This document shows, in pieces, positions 12,240-26,716 of a stretch of 64,000 nucleotides of DNA. A model generated the notes under the pieces. It ran no database searches. It was not told where the DNA came from and worked only from the letters and a program-made list of their open reading frames with translations. This DNA is from Lethocerus indicus (lineage: Eukaryota; Arthropoda; Insecta; Hemiptera; Belostomatidae). The stretch covers positions 25,988,954-26,052,953 of the forward strand of contig JACDQD010000005.1 in assembly GCA_019843655.1 (NCBI GenBank), read 5' to 3'. The number at the start of each line of letters is the position of its first letter. Position 1 is the stretch's first letter. Made by a program: the position numbers and the translations under genes.

Positions 12240-12815
12240 AACTGCAAAATAACTTACAAAATAAAGATAAAAAGGACTCCAGTGCCATGACCGTCCGTGG
12301 GCAGTACATTTATCTCTACTTATCCTCGGGGAGAGATTCTCTGTTTCAGTTCACTCTCTTCTCCGCGCGGCATGCGTGAAAGTTTCCTTCTGAACTTCGC
12401 CCGGCGACTGGTCCTTTAACCTTAAATCGTAAGAACTAAATTAATTATGGGAGATCGTCGTGGGGATGAGGAATGAGGATAAAATAAAACGATAAAACGG
12501 GAAAGGTAATAAAACGTGCCGTCCGCCGGTTTGGAAGAAGGTAACCGAAGAACAACAAACAAAATTTGTTACAAAATAAAGATAAAATTGACTTCAGTGC
12601 TATGACCGTCCTTGGGCAGTACCTTTATATAAGCTTATCTTCGAGGAGAGTTTTGTTTAATTTTTTTTGGGTGGTATTTGTGAAAGTTAGCTCCCTACAC
12701 TGCCTGTTCTTTAACCTTAAATTCTGAACTAACTTCATCTTCGACGGGGACAATGAATGGGGTAAAGGGGTGGAGAAAATGAAAGGTGTGTGCCGGCCGG
12801 TCTGGAGGTACTGGA
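12240..12815. repeat. Divergent tandem duplication (two units, period about 315 bases falling to 270-285)
   Basis: Unit 1 (about 12240-12545) and unit 2 (about 12555-12815) share, in order, ACAAAATAAAGATAAAA, a GTGC(C/T)ATGACCGTCC block, GGGCAGTAC, a GTGAAAGTT block, CTTTAACCTTAAAT and a GGT(T/C)TGGAGG-like end. Distances shrink along the unit because of deletions. The most conserved block is around ATGACCGTCC(G/T)TGGGCAGTAC. No frame is shared, so this is a non-coding duplication. Confidence 0.55.
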
Positions 12816-12959
12816 AGGCGGGTAGGGGTAGGTCGGTCGGTGTGTAGGGGGGCGGTGCGCATGTTTGGCGGGGGGCGGAGGGAGGCGGTTGGCGGCGGTG
12901 GCGTCGTCAGTTGTGAGGCGGCCGGCCACCCCATCAGCCAGCCACCAGCCACCGCCATC

Positions 12960-13190
12960 GCCGCCCCCCGCAACCACCTCACGTCACTACACACCGCCGC
13001 CCTCTATAACAACACACACTCACACACACAGTACCCCCTCAATTCCTAGCCCGATACAATCCGTTCGGCCCCCGTGCACGTAAGTCAACTGTGTCACCTA
13101 CAATTTGGATATTTTGCCCGGCCGACGCCGCGGGTATTTTGCCATTCGATGAAGTTGCCGCGGGATAATAGCGTTTGAAGCCTACTTGTA
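12960..13190 (+). promoter_or_regulatory. Promoter-like region with candidate first-exon donors
   Basis: A GC-rich block ends in a TATA-like CTATAAC (13004-13010), then a CA repeat with an AGT at 13030-13032 about 25 bases downstream, slightly too close for a standard initiator. Two donors of the form GTAAGT follow, at 13080 and 13188. This would suit a short non-coding first exon, but the TATA spacing is not ideal and the CA repeat could be the only reason for the pattern. Confidence 0.18.
13010..13030 (+). repeat. (CA)n microsatellite
   Basis: A short interrupted CA run at the promoter-like region 12960-13190. Confidence 0.6.
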
Positions 13191-16100
13191 AGTGAGCGAT
13201 ATAACATTCTGAACACTCCTGAACCTACGATTAGTGTACTAAGTTATTTCCGAGTGTATTTATTCACTTTGATAAAGCCGACCCACCAGTTGACAGGTAA
13301 CTTGTCAATCGTCCGTCAACGCCTTTGACGGAAGACTACACTTTGTATGAGTTTTTGCTGAGAATGTTCATTCGATACTAAACGATATACTGTCAATGAC
13401 GAACGAAACAATACGACATAACTACGTTTACAGTGGGTTAATGGAAACTGGATCGGTTATTGCATAAGTTATGAACCGGTGGAAGATATTCGCGAGAAAT
13501 AATTGTTTATTTCGCGTTCCTAATCTGAGAACGCCGTTCCGGTTAACATAAACTATTTATTGCGTAATACATATTGACGATTAGCTAATTATTTATTGAA
13601 TATAATTCGCCAGGATTGATGTTAATATTTCAGGCCTTTGTATACAATTCAACAGACAATATCCGCTGTATCAACGTTTTCAATCATCTCTCCAAGTCAG
13701 GGAGATTCTAGAAATCTTGTTTCCGTTATCGTTTTCATTGTTATTGTTAGATCATTCTGTGAAATCAGTTTCTCTTATGTGAAATGTTTTAGTGCCTTGG
13801 GATGGAACAGTATTTTATTTCTGTAACGGAATTTCTATCCATCGGGTTCAAATTACAGAATGGCATCCTTACTGAAGTAGTGAAAAACATGATTTCATTT
13901 ATTGGACCTATGAAATCCCGAACTCGACTCAATATCTAAATCTTGATTGTGCATTGCATTTCCTTCCGCGAAAAGTCTATATTTGTGTTGTTCATTCATC
14001 AATACCTTCTTAATTCTAAAACTTCTTATGAACTTTGGAAATTCTTCGTGTAGTTCATTTCGATTCTAGTGTACTAGAGATCCTGATTAGTCCTTTCTCT
14101 ATTATGAAATGTAAACGGAACGTTGTCATGAATCAAAAGTGTCACAATTTGGCATTTATCCGCGGACTTGAAAAACGTTTATGGATACGGGGTTTCTGTC
14201 TTCAAATTTTAAAATTTATCCTCCAAATTCAGACCTGTACTGCTTGTTCTGTACATATAAAATATTCGAAATTCCCAAATATCTAACAACACGATAGTCA
14301 GAATTGCAATAATTCGTATACAGTTATTTATTATATTTTATCTGCACCGTACTTATATCTCTACTCATACTTCGGTTAACAACTCGGGCCATTTCTTGAA
14401 TTCATTGCCGCCACTGCTTTTCATAATATGTTATGCTCCGAATTCCCGTTCCGCTGTCTCGCCAAAGTAATGCATTTCGATTTAAACTGTATTAACTCGC
14501 CCCCACGACCGCCGCCACGATCATTATCACCCCAACATTGTTTGAATTGTATCGCATATCGAGATCTAACTTCACCTGAACTCGGGCCCCGTATCAAGAA
14601 GGGTGAATGAACTCTTCTGTAATGGGCCGATTTTCAGTTCGCTGACGACTGAAATATTAAGATTAATTAACGTGACTATTTGCGGTTTTCTGAATTTAAA
14701 CATCTTTAAAAATTGCGCTTGTCCCTAGTTGTAGAAATAGTATTTATGTAATATTTCTATATTATAAATTGCAAGAAATAATTTATTGTTCTTAGATATT
14801 TATTTTATGTTCTTTGAGGCTTAGGACTATTCGGTGGAATCCATATATTCCGGGTTCATGATTATTTACATTCACCCAAAATGCTGCTTAGAAGCACGAA
14901 AGTTCAAAATAATCATGCAGTACAGCGTCAAAGAGTGGTATGCCTCCCATGGCATACCCTCAAACAAAAATGTAGTTGTTCGAATAGGAGGTGGTTTGAG
15001 AAAATTATCAGCAGTTTCAACATCTTCATAGTGTTTTCACATCTGAAACTATCGGGGCTAATATATCTACGCTGGCGAAAAACTGAAACACTTCTGTTGA
15101 TATACTTCTGTAAAGAAACACCCCCAGGAATATTTTTCAAGAATCATTCGAATTTACTCAGCGTGTGTGTTCTGTCGCGAATGTCTTACAGTTGGTCTGA
15201 ATGAGCCCCCAATCGCTTCCATATTCAAATTCAGGGCGAACCCAAATAGATTTCAATTCGCTGGAAAATATTTCACATTGATCGAACCGTCACTATCTTT
15301 TCACGTACTCATAGCGAAATAAGAGTAACGTATTCTTCTCCGCATTTATTTACCATGTAAAAAATATGAAAAGTTCATAAATAAACTATAATTTTATTAT
15401 AGTTAATACGGTTGAAATGAAATAGTAACGAATAGTACATAATTAGTTCCGAAGAAAAATTCCTAGATAATAAATGGGATTGGCTAATAAGGCACATTTT
15501 ATTAAAATTAACATAGATATGTTTGGTTTACGACTGTTTTTAGGGGCTGTTAGTTTCAGTTGTAACTGAATTTCGATCTGGGGTATATATTCATTATAAT
15601 TTCAAATATGGTTATATTTAAATAACGCGGGTAATTATTTATAGGGGTAATTTATTTTGTTTCTCAAAATTTTTTAGAGGAACAAGGCCCTATTAGCCCC
15701 TATGGGAACAAACAACGTGTCAATGCGGCAAGCCAGCAATACACATCAGTGTGACGGGCTTAGTATTACAAAGCGCCGTTAACCGTTTCTCCTCTGTCAG
15801 TTGGAATTTCTTTGTAATTCCCCCACTCAAGGGATGTTTGTAATTTTTCGCTGCTTTTTTTCACAGGTGCTACACCATACCTAAAAAAAAATATAAACCG
15901 CCGTATGAAGTTTGCTCATGCAAACTCGTTTCTGAAATAGCGCTGTCCGTGTTTATTAATACCGAATCCCATTACCAGATTAGCCCTTCAAATATGACAA
16001 ATCTATTAATTAGTTATATTAATCTCTAGTAAAAAAAGCATGATATATTCGGGTAACTGAATAAAATAAATCTATCAGCATTTTTTTGCGTCGGATTCCC

Positions 16101-18099
16101 CTTTTGAAAGAAATCTCAAGGCTACTTGAAACATGAACTAATTTACCTTCCAAACAAACGTTATGTTTTAATCTGCCTTTTCTCTTGGACTCTCCCTTTT
16201 ACGGAACATTTAATGTCACCGCGGGATTTCGTCAGATTCTTTTAGAGACGTAAACTGAAATGTTTTAACATATCATTTGTAGCACTTTCTGTTTTTTAAT
16301 TGTAGATGCCGTGCTTGAGTGTCTCCTCGTACGTGGGACACACTTAGACTCGACTTATATTAACTAGCAAAAGGATAAATGTAATTAAAAATCTGAAATT
16401 TATAATACTGATCGTTTTATTCATTTATTCTAATAGACCCTTCAAGAAATTCATATTCAAATATAAATGATCTTTGGAATAGGAAGGAATGACACCTAGT
16501 GAATCATCATCTAAAATATGTTACATCCTCACTTGTGCGCTTAATTATTCCGGAATACGGGTACAATTATTGTGGAGGGAATTAATTAAGTGTGGTGCAG
16601 CATTGATATTAAACTTAAAACTATTCACCGCCAACGCCGTATAATTACCCCAGGCCTGATAGGCCGTCAGCGAGAACATAGCCGAGTATACTCTCAAGCA
16701 TGGAATCTGAATAAACAAGCGATTTCCATAAATGTCGAGCACATGTTTCCCTTTGTAAACTCTATTTCTGAATCAAACTATTTATTTGGTTCACGTTAAG
16801 AAAGTCACGTGCTTTTGCCAATTACACGCATATAACCGAACATAAAACCTGTTATAAAAATATTAAAAAATAAAAACCGCACTCACGACAAACAAAAATA
16901 TTTTCTTTACATTGTCGCAACTATTGTTTCAAGGTAATCGTATGAAAGTTTTTATTGCATGAACAGTTTTTAATTTATTTATTGATTAAGAGGCAAAAGG
17001 ATACATTTTTAAAACATGTTGCTGTTATATACATAAATACCAAATGTACGGTGCGAATTGAGATATTACGTTGAAAATTCACGGAACTCTCGCTCCCAGT
17101 TATTGTCTCCGTGTCGCGTTTAGTTTTTCACGCGATATGAGCTCTGAGGCTAATGCGAAAAACAAGTACAGACCGTAATGAGAACGTTGGGCCCAGGTAA
17201 AGTGGGCTCAAAGTGGTGGCCTATTACAACATGAACCCCTTCCACCCTCAGAGTAATGCGACACGCTCCAACGATCCCCTGTAATTTTTATATCAGTAAA
17301 TTGCCTTCGAACTTTCAATGTTGGCGGAATTACGGCGGGAGAATTACGGTTGTGTTTCGGCGAAACTGCGGTCCGAAATCTCACATAGCGTTTCTTGACG
17401 GAAATACGCTGTGGAGCAGACCACTTTTCAAACTCTTTCGACAGATCAAAATCTCCTATTGAGAATAATTTTTTACCCGTACTATTATTGTCATTATTTT
17501 AATAGTAGAAAATGACTACATTTCTTAAAAACTGTGAAAGTGACATGCGAACCTTTTGTAGCTCTTAGAACCAGAATTGCATGCTTCTAAATTAAACTGG
17601 CAGAATTACTTTGTTTCCAAATAAAAATAATTTTATAATTATAATTAATCCAATAACTCATTCATATTGATCAAGGATCGTTGTTATTCGCTAGAATTAG
17701 ATGAATAAAATGGTATGCTAATTTCAGTAGACTTAACATTTTTTATTCGCTGATAAAATCGGTAGTAGTAAATGTGTCCCACTATTGGTAGTTCATCTGT
17801 TAACAAAAATGTTGCTTGTTTAAATAAATGCCAATTAATGAATTTAAGTGTAAATAATTTCAGATATGAGTCAGTACAAAATATCTGACAAAGAATTAGT
17901 TAAACAAGCGTTCCTTTTAAAACTATTGTAGGGCCCTATAGAGTAATTTTAATAGTGAGGTAACGCATATTTAACAAATATTAAATTAAGTATATTCTGC
18001 ATAAACTAAGATTCAACCGAACGATACCGCTGAAAGAAAGCTAATCGGATCGCAATAGACAAACTACGAAAGGCCGGTGCAATTTCTTCAACAGGATTG
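13190..18099. other. Longest AT-rich tract in the window, no gene recognised
   Basis: About 4.9 kb of AT-rich sequence with short frames only. Features seen are a small hairpin (14937-14958, arms GGTATGCC) and a minus-strand TATA/initiator pair near 15567-15598 that I judge to be chance. The composition suits intron or intergenic sequence. Confidence 0.35.
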
Positions 18100-18490
18100 T
18101 GTTTGATGAACACTTTTGTAATCCAACGGGGAATTTTTCCCACTGGCTACACGCCCGCCCCGCGGTCCGACCCCTCTTTTAAATACACAAGTTAGTCGAG
18201 AAAATATAAGAAAAAAAAACCGGGGGGGAGGGGCAGGAAAACCCAACATAAAAGAGAGGGCAAATAGGGAAATTAGTATTCGGGCCGGTCTTACTAATGC
18301 AGTGTAAATATATTGAAAGAGCTGTGGGCGGGGGCCTAGACTACCATTTATATTCTGCCCTTTGTTAGCCGCCCTTCCTCCCCCCCTCCCAAACGGGACG
18401 ACTCATCCCTTCCTCTTTTTACCGACTCTGAGCCCGCTCTGTTTTTGGAGAAATTTTCGGGGATTTAAACGACCGGCGGTATTAGCCGAA
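18100..18490. other. GC-rich island
   Basis: Poly-A then G-run sequence near 18210-18235 and C runs near 18375; no frame of note. Confidence 0.3.
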
Positions 18491-20259
18491 TCACAAACGA
18501 ATCTCGAAACCTCAATATGTGTATTGTATAACTGTTAAAGTACAATTTTCAGGTTGTTATTTATATATTTGGGGCCATTAGATAGAACTGCATGATTTCA
18601 TTTCATTTTCAAATGGTCATAAGTATTTTATTCAGGAGTTACGGAAAAACGTGAACGCACAATGCCTTGTAGCTGGTCATAGCAGAATGCAGAGAGATTT
18701 ATGCGGAGATATGTAATGAATGCATAAATATTCTGAACAGAAATAACAGTCGAGTCCCGGTCCTTAAAGTAAAGTAGCATGGCTTTCATTGTTCAGCCCC
18801 ATGCGGAATAACAGTTTTCCATCAGTTTCTTAAATAGACTAGAGTTTCATTTTGTTATGATATGCACTGGTTTACCAGATCATTGGTAACTTCTTGATAA
18901 CGGAATGGAAAAGGTTCAACGGTGGAACTGGAACCCGACCAGAATATGACCGTGCAATTAAAGAGGGGAAAGCGTGACTTTTCTAAATCCCACATTAGAG
19001 CACGAGTAACGTATGTACGTTTCTACTTCTTCGTGTGTCATATTTTCAAGGAGAAAAATAAGAGTAGCACGCGATCACGGAAAATCTGAAAATCATGGAC
19101 GGATTTGCTAATAAAACCTGTTAGATGACGAGATAAATATGAACGATTATCATATTTTAACGCAATTTCAGGTTTTCTAGGTGAAACGTGAAACGGAAAA
19201 TGGAATAATACAGGTGGAAAGATCTGACTTTTGAACTTCATCCGGTGTATTTTTTCAGGTTAATAGCTCGCGGTGGGAACTACTGTTAACAACTGAATCA
19301 ATCGTGCAATGGAAACGCGAATTAGAAATTCAGGGTCGAATTGGCTGTTATTATTTCGCAGGATGTCCCGTCGCTGCTTGTTTAACGCACTAGCAAATTC
19401 CTCCCACTCCTTCTTTCAACCACTTTATCTTCATTGTACTTCACTACAAATTGTTACTAGAGCTTACCCCCTCATTTCCGATAAAATTATCCATCCGCCG
19501 TTATTTGATATTTAAACGGATTGTATATTCGGGAGCCGGGTTTTACATTCCTGTCGCGATACCCATAGTTTTGTTATGTAATGAGCCACTGAATAATACA
19601 AACCACGTGCAGCAGTTTTTGTTTTATGAAGTACGATATTCAACCGAACCTGGAATTCCAGGATATTGTAGCTTTGTTCCAAATCAAACCAATTCCATTT
19701 GTATTATATGTGGAAATATGGTTTGAGAGCTAAATATCGGTGGGCGAAGGAATGTACCTTTTATGATTATTAATCGTGTTATCGTTAATCATGTCTAATA
19801 AATTGAATGTAAATGTCACAATATTATTGTGTTATATTTCTCGACCCTTAAAGTGGCGTGTGGCAATACGCTCCACCGTTACAGACGTTTACGCAGGCCC
19901 AAATCTCGATCAAATAGTTCCTGAAAAGAAATTAGAATCGTTCCTTGGGTATCCTAGAAGGTATTATACAAACATATTAAAAGTTATGATACTTATGAAT
20001 ATAGATATAAACAGCTATACCTTCGTTAAATGCATTATGACAATCTTGGTTTTCAATGTTTCGTCATTTACATTCGAATTGGCATTAATATAATTTCGGC
20101 TTCTCAAACTCGTCAGCGACCTGTCAGTACGCATCAGGTTCGACACGGAGTGCGGTAATATTTCGAAAATGCGGAATCGGTTTCTTAATAATTTTCTGTT
20201 TTATGTTTAAATTCTTCGTAATTGTAATTTCAAGACGCGCCAGTTTTTATTTCTGACGA
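18491..20259. other. AT-rich tract, no confident gene
   Basis: A 14-bp palindrome CCTGGAATTCCAGG lies at 19649. A plus frame at 19776-20093 contains an exon-like segment (about 19851-19960) between a weak acceptor and a weak donor. Not convincing. Confidence 0.28.
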
Positions 20260-21330
20260 TAAGGCGGAGCGGGAATTATTACGGCGCTACACGAGATACA
20301 TTATGGCATTAAGGAATGGAAGCGGGTAACGACGCTTTCGGCTTTCCTCTACCGGCGTGAGGCGGAACACGATATTAGGCAATTTTTCAAGCTCTGCTCG
20401 GCCCCGGCCAAAAGAGATATCCCTCGTAAAACAATAGGACCGGAGGAACCAATAATGGAATTGGCGGTAGGCGGGCCCCGCGGCCCGACGGGAATACGAA
20501 ATTTGAATTCTATCGGCGAGGCCCTCGGAGGGGCCGCGGAGGAATATGCATGGCAGGCCCGTGCCCGCTCTCCCTAAGCGAATATTCGCCCCAATATCGG
20601 CGCATTTGCCCTGTTTATCACGCAACCGATACAAATCACCCGACACCGCTACCGACGTTTGAATTTCCACCGGGCCCCCCTTCCGCTGGATCCCCAACCC
20701 CCGAAAGGTAATTGCCGGTAACGATCTTCAAAACTGTACAGGTGTCAATTCGGATTTGTTGCCCCTCGTTGATCCCGTTTCGTTTCAGTTTTAATGCGTT
20801 CTCTAGGAGGGCCAGTGCTAGTATCAAGAATTCTTTCTGTTCCTTCTATCGCCTATAGTATTCGCTTCGTATGTTCCTTAAGACGGATATGAACTTTTTT
20901 TATTGTCATTGCAATTCCATTTCTGCTGTCTTTACATTTGATTAATTAAGTAGACCGCTACTGTTAAGTATCCGCGCTGACCGCTCTGACATAGCGGCAC
21001 TTCAGTTTATATCGCGTTAAACTTTCGTAAATATAATCACGCCGATGTAGTAGTGTGTCTCGAAGAAAAATTCCCTACCAATTAGGTTCTAGTGGCCAAG
21101 TAGAGGCAATACTTCACCGAAAGACCGAACGAATCAAACGGGCGGTAACACACCGAACTTGGAGAAAATATTTAATCGCGCCAAAGAAAACACTTGCCGC
21201 TGAACTCGAAGCGGGGCCCTGATTGAGTTAAGGGAGACGACTCGGCAAGCGTCAGCAAGAAGTTTGCACAGCGTAGCCGCGGATGCACATAGATTCGGGA
21301 GGGTTGGCGAAAACCCCCATAAAAAGGTTC
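20260..21330. other. GC-rich islands at 20260-20720 and 21100-21330
   Basis: The first is one of the most CpG-rich blocks and holds a 136-codon minus frame (20287-20697). Its content is arginine/glycine-rich with no motif, as expected from low stop density. Confidence 0.3.
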
Positions 21331-24300
21331 AGTAATCCGCCGTAGCGTGGTGTATATTAGTCATATGAATGTTACTTCGGATAAACAGGTTCATTCCGGC
21401 GCCTGCAAGATTAATGACAGTACTGGGAGCTAGTTGTGTAACCAGCATAAAATGTTGTGAAGATCTGTAAGGTCAGATTTTAATATTCTCTTTGGAGTGG
21501 GATTTATTTTTGAGGACTTTCCTACAAATTATCGGTGACAAGTGACGCCCGTTGCAGCAGGAGAGGCGTAAAAAAATTATAGCGAAACATCTGGTTATGA
21601 TATATAGTTGGTGAGTTTGTGAGTGTTTTGAGTACTCGGTACTGGTGTTTTGACTGACGCTCTGTGTCCCTAGTCGACGGACGGACGTCGATTGCGTGTC
21701 GGTGGAAAAAAATTGAAAAAAAAAAATTGCCGGAAAACGGAAAAACGAGTGGGGTGGGAGCGTCAAAACAAGTGCCGCATCCGGGGCCCACTTGATGGAT
21801 GATCGATGGGCTCCTGTCTCTCACTAGCTCTTATCTCAGTCCCTCCGCCAGAATAAATATGTTAAACCGCGTTCGGCCGTGAAGTACTTTCTTCCTTTAC
21901 CAACACACGAAAACAAAACTCGCGCGATATTTGTTTACGGACGTTGGGCTGAATTTAATAAATCGCTTCCTTCGATGCGAATATAAGAAAGTGATATGAA
22001 GTCGGGTTTTTGAAGTTATTTTCTGTTCATTTCGTAGCGTCTAATACAAAGTATTTGGATAGAACAAAATCACTGATAGAATAAAAATTGACTGGAAGAA
22101 TAAAAATAGAATTTTGGAACCGATATTGTGTCCTCCGGTATAATAAGCCTAATATATAGCCTATCTATACGGTCCTCTGGATTTCGGCTCTAAAGTCTAA
22201 ATTTTAAAATTGCCCGCACGATTTTACATCTCCGCTAGTGTGCCAATTCCAAAAATATTCCAAACCTGTAAATATTTCTATTTCTGTTAAATTGGACAGC
22301 CGAATATTACGCGCGAATATAATGAAAAACAAACACGAATAAAATTAAACGTTAAATTCGAGGATAACGACTTGCACTTTTATTTCCGAACAGTTTTACT
22401 GACAGTCAAATAAATATTCGTTCCCTTTATGTTTATTTTTGCTTAGTTACGATTGCAATAAAAAGGTAAAGTTATACATCCATCAATATGCGAAACCATT
22501 TCAAATCGAAAACATTCTGATCGATTGTGTTACGTCGTGTTGTTTACTAAGCATACCGCAGAATAGGTGCGTATAAACGGCCTTGTCACTTTTTGACATT
22601 TTGACTTTAATTTTAAATTCGTTCGGAATAAAACAGAAACAAAAGATCGAGCGTAAATTTTAATTACGACCGTCTTTATAAAATAAAATTCAATAAACTC
22701 AGGGTCTTATTACTTGTAGTGTATTTTCTGGCCGCGAAGAAAGTATTCATGGAAAAGTAATATTATCTGGTTTCGGCGCAAATTCTATTCCGGGCTGAAT
22801 ATATATTTACTGAGCACAATTTACACTCTCTCCTGCGTCTCTTTGTTTCCAAGGTGTTGGAATTTAAAATATACCGCTGTCCATTTATTGTCTTTACCTT
22901 CCCATTGTTCAGCGCCTCTTGCCCGCAATTCCAAGTCATTAATTTTGCCGTTTATTCCACCTTCACCCCTTCGGGCTGTATTACCGGTTATGAAATTTCA
23001 TGTTTGTTATTCTCAAATAGCGGAGACCTGTAATTATCTGCAGAGCTAACACTAGCCTAGCTTGAGCATATTGAACTATGGGCTGTTGAATACACGCACA
23101 ATGGGAGCTGACTGTTGAATGTACTGAAGGTCGAAAAGGGTTAAAGTGATCTTTTGATTTTTTTCTATTAATATTAAACAGTAACTCTTACTGCTTTAAG
23201 TTTGATCCTAATCTTAGCCTAGACTTAACACCAAGAATAAGTTTAAATAAACTCAGAGTATACAGTAGGCAGAATTTCTTACGCCAGCTATCTTAATAGT
23301 TCGAAAACTTTCGCAAACTATACAGCTTTTTAAATAATCTCCGGGATAAAATTTATTTTTCACAAAAAAATTCAAACGAGACAATATTAAAAGAAACATT
23401 TTGATAGTCCTTAACATTTTATTCCTATTATGAAGTAACTGACTAACAAAGGCTTTATTTCCCACCAGACAAACCTCAATTGTTAATGACGACCGTTAAA
23501 AAAAATTCTCCAGTATAGACTGAACCAGACCATCGATGACTAACCAGGAGTTACTAAATAAATCGCACCAGTTAACAAACATAAAATTTAAGTCCGTTAA
23601 CGAAGTGTTGTCAAAGGTAAATCATGTTTCAGCGAATAAGAGGCATGTTTACGAACCGTAAAAGCAGTAAAAAGAAACTACTATGTTTAATTGTAACATA
23701 CTTTCAATTCTAGTTTTCATTGTCCACTCGTAATATCTCGTCCCTCCCTGAATGTGTCCCTTTCTATCCTGGTTTTAGGCTTCGCAGGTATTATATATCT
23801 AAGTGGAGACAGAAAATCAGTTTATTCATTTTCATGTGTTAATTCATAACCGTGGCTACTCCTACAATTAATTGTAGTTCATGAAAATCAAATATAATAA
23901 CACACGATATTGTTAATCCTAAGCGAAATAGTTTACCAATATCATAATGGATTATTATTTTAATTTGTTATGCCTATTACGAATATTAATCTGTTCAATA
24001 AATCGGACAATTATATTTCTGCGATAGAGAAGTGAAACTGAACAAACGTATCAGATTACTGGATGGGTGGCAAACCGATAAAAGACCCGGGCAATCGGAT
24101 TTCAAACGGATCGGAATCAAAACGGAGCGGGTTGTAGGAGAAGAATTAAACAGTGGGCGATGCCATTTTTGGCCGTCGGTTTTGGGCTCGGCTGTTCCCA
24201 TCCCAGTTGGGCTAACCTGTTGCTGGGCTCCCTGTCACATGTCCCGCGTTCAAATTGGAGGGGGCCCTCCTCCCACCGGTTTATTACTCCCACTAAACTT

Positions 24301-26716
24301 GTCCGGCTTTCTTTCCCGCCACAGTTTTTTTCATTTGAGCTTCATAACGCCCAATCAACATTGATGCCGGTCATTTTCGTTATTTTAAGTTTCAATTGAA
24401 GCGATCCTTATTTATAAACAAGTATTATAAAAGCAATCCCTCACATCTGGTGAAAAATTCAAGGTATTGAATCATATAAATTTTTCCTATGGAAATCGAT
24501 GCATTCCCCAATCGTCGGTAACATTCCGTACATAAACGCACAGGGACGGCTTAGTGTCGTTTTATATTTAGATGTTCATTTCAGGTTTCCAACTTTAAAT
24601 TGGTGTTTTGGATTCTTTCGATCGCGAGAGCCCGTGATACCTTAATCCGCCTCAAAGGAAGCGAGACAAGAATAAGAACGTATAATGAAGAAAGTAAAAC
24701 TAAAACAATGCAACAGTGTTGTGTGATAGTGTTCACTTGCAAATGCGAGAACTCGCACTTCCCTTAATGTACAATGCTTGTAATAATGTATAGTGTAAAT
24801 TTACTGTCATTAGCTGATGTCGATCGGTCATTACATAATTAGATGACATCGGGCGGTGAATGCTCTCCAAATAATAAACCGGCTGTTATATTTCCGTTGT
24901 AACTGATTATCACATCACATGCAGCGATTTACTTAAATACGCTCCAACTTCAGAGTAATTTGCGACAATATACAGGTTTGATGATGTATTCATGCTTTCA
25001 TTATATTAGCTGACATTTCATTTACGCATGCTACATTTACTTACGAATGTATTCCTTAAATTGGAAAATATTAAAATATAAATATATTTATATTATATGC
25101 CTATATACGGAATCTATGTATTCATATTATAAATGTGTATTTAACAAGTCGGTCGATTTGAGAGGGGAATGATAAAATCAGTTGGCGCATTTCTTCTTGC
25201 GCGGAACTAAAAATCTCAGTGTATAGTTTACGTTGTATGTAAAATATTGGATTCTTACCTCCTCAGTATGTAAACATTCAATTCATACCGGATGTTGGGG
25301 AAACATCGCGTCAAACGTGTTATAAGAGTTGAAAGCAAAGTTGAATTAATACAGGGGGCTATACTAGTTTCAGGATCAAAAGTTAGGGCGACCATAATTG
25401 AGTAATAATTCCCGTCCTTATTCCCTACTCGTTTTTTTTATTATTATCAGGACCCCGTGAAATTGTAGTTTTACTGGGCTCTAAATACCCGACGGCTTTA
25501 TGGGAAACCGAAGTTAAACGCGATGCTCTAACATAATTTAGAAGCATAAAGTTTATACTCTAGGCGGATGTAATGCGGTTTGATGGGGATGGGGCGTCGG
25601 TGGGACGGTGGGTGAGGGGTGGAACTGTAAAGCGTAATTGCTTCCAACAATGATCTTTTGCCCGGTCCGTTCAATAAACCGGAATTCAATCAACCGGAAA
25701 TATGAATTTTAATAAATTTTCCGTTTCCACGAGGAAAACTCATCAGTGGTCTTTCTTATCGACCCACAGTTATTCGGGTCTGTCGGTATCATGAACGCTG
25801 CTAGAGAAAAAACCGGTTGCAGTTATTAACTTGTCGGTAAAACTGTATTCTACTAGGAAACTGTCCCTATAAGATTTTTTGTCATACGCGAGAATTGGTC
25901 CTCGGAATTAATAAGTGTAATGAAACTGAATTCCTACTCCAGTCCAGCCAAATAAATAGAGCCGATATATTCTAGTTCATTTCAAATTCACAAGGCTACG
26001 GTCAGATTTTATTAAAATGGAACGTAGCAAAATAGTTTTCTCCATGAACGCTTCAATGATTCCTAAATTAAATCCCATTTCGGCAAAGCTATTTGTCAAA
26101 TGGGACCGATTAGTAGCCAACGAAGGCAGCAAATCAAGATAATTGTCAATTAAATCTTTGCGTTATTAATGGATGACTGATTTATTTCCCGGTATACGCA
26201 TTTAGGTATATATCAATCACATATATACATATATCTGTTCAAACATCACTTCGGAAAATACGGGAAACCCTCTCTACTCAATTGAGAATCCATTTAGGTG
26301 CAAAATGAATCTCCTAATAAAACGTTCTTTGGGGTCCGACACGCGCCTTTCTTCTGGCCAAATATACCCCATTTTCAAATTATAGGTTCCCACTACCCGA
26401 TATTATGAGTGCTCTCACGGATAATTTCAGCGTAAATGAAGTACGCTCCTATTTGTATTTTATTCTAACAAATGGGCTCCATAATAAAATTCTAATTTTC
26501 AATTAAGGACGCCGCCGAACCCATTTTCACTGAATTAAAAATTGTACAATAGTGACAGTACTAATAGCAATACCAATGTATTTTGATTTCACGATCGGAA
26601 AATGTTTGAATAAGTACAAATTATGACTTCTTTCTACAACAATTTTCAGTACAAAGTACTAATATCAATTCTATTTTATTTGTATTTGGTTCACGGGTAT
26701 TATTATTTCACGGTTA
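21331..26716. other. AT-rich tract with a GC-rich island at 24060-24340
   Basis: The island carries overlapping frames (24032-24364 plus; 23995-24201 minus) without recognisable motifs. A small G-rich patch lies at 25575-25625. Otherwise AT-rich with nothing recognised. Confidence 0.3.

Noticed and set aside
15567..15600. Minus-strand TATAAT at -31 from TCAGTT
   Set aside because: Spacing is perfect but the region is AT-rich, with no CpG island, DPE or exon. About one such match is expected by chance in this length.
19851..19960. Exon-like segment in the 19776-20093 frame
   Set aside because: Acceptor and donor are both weak and the peptide is unrecognised.
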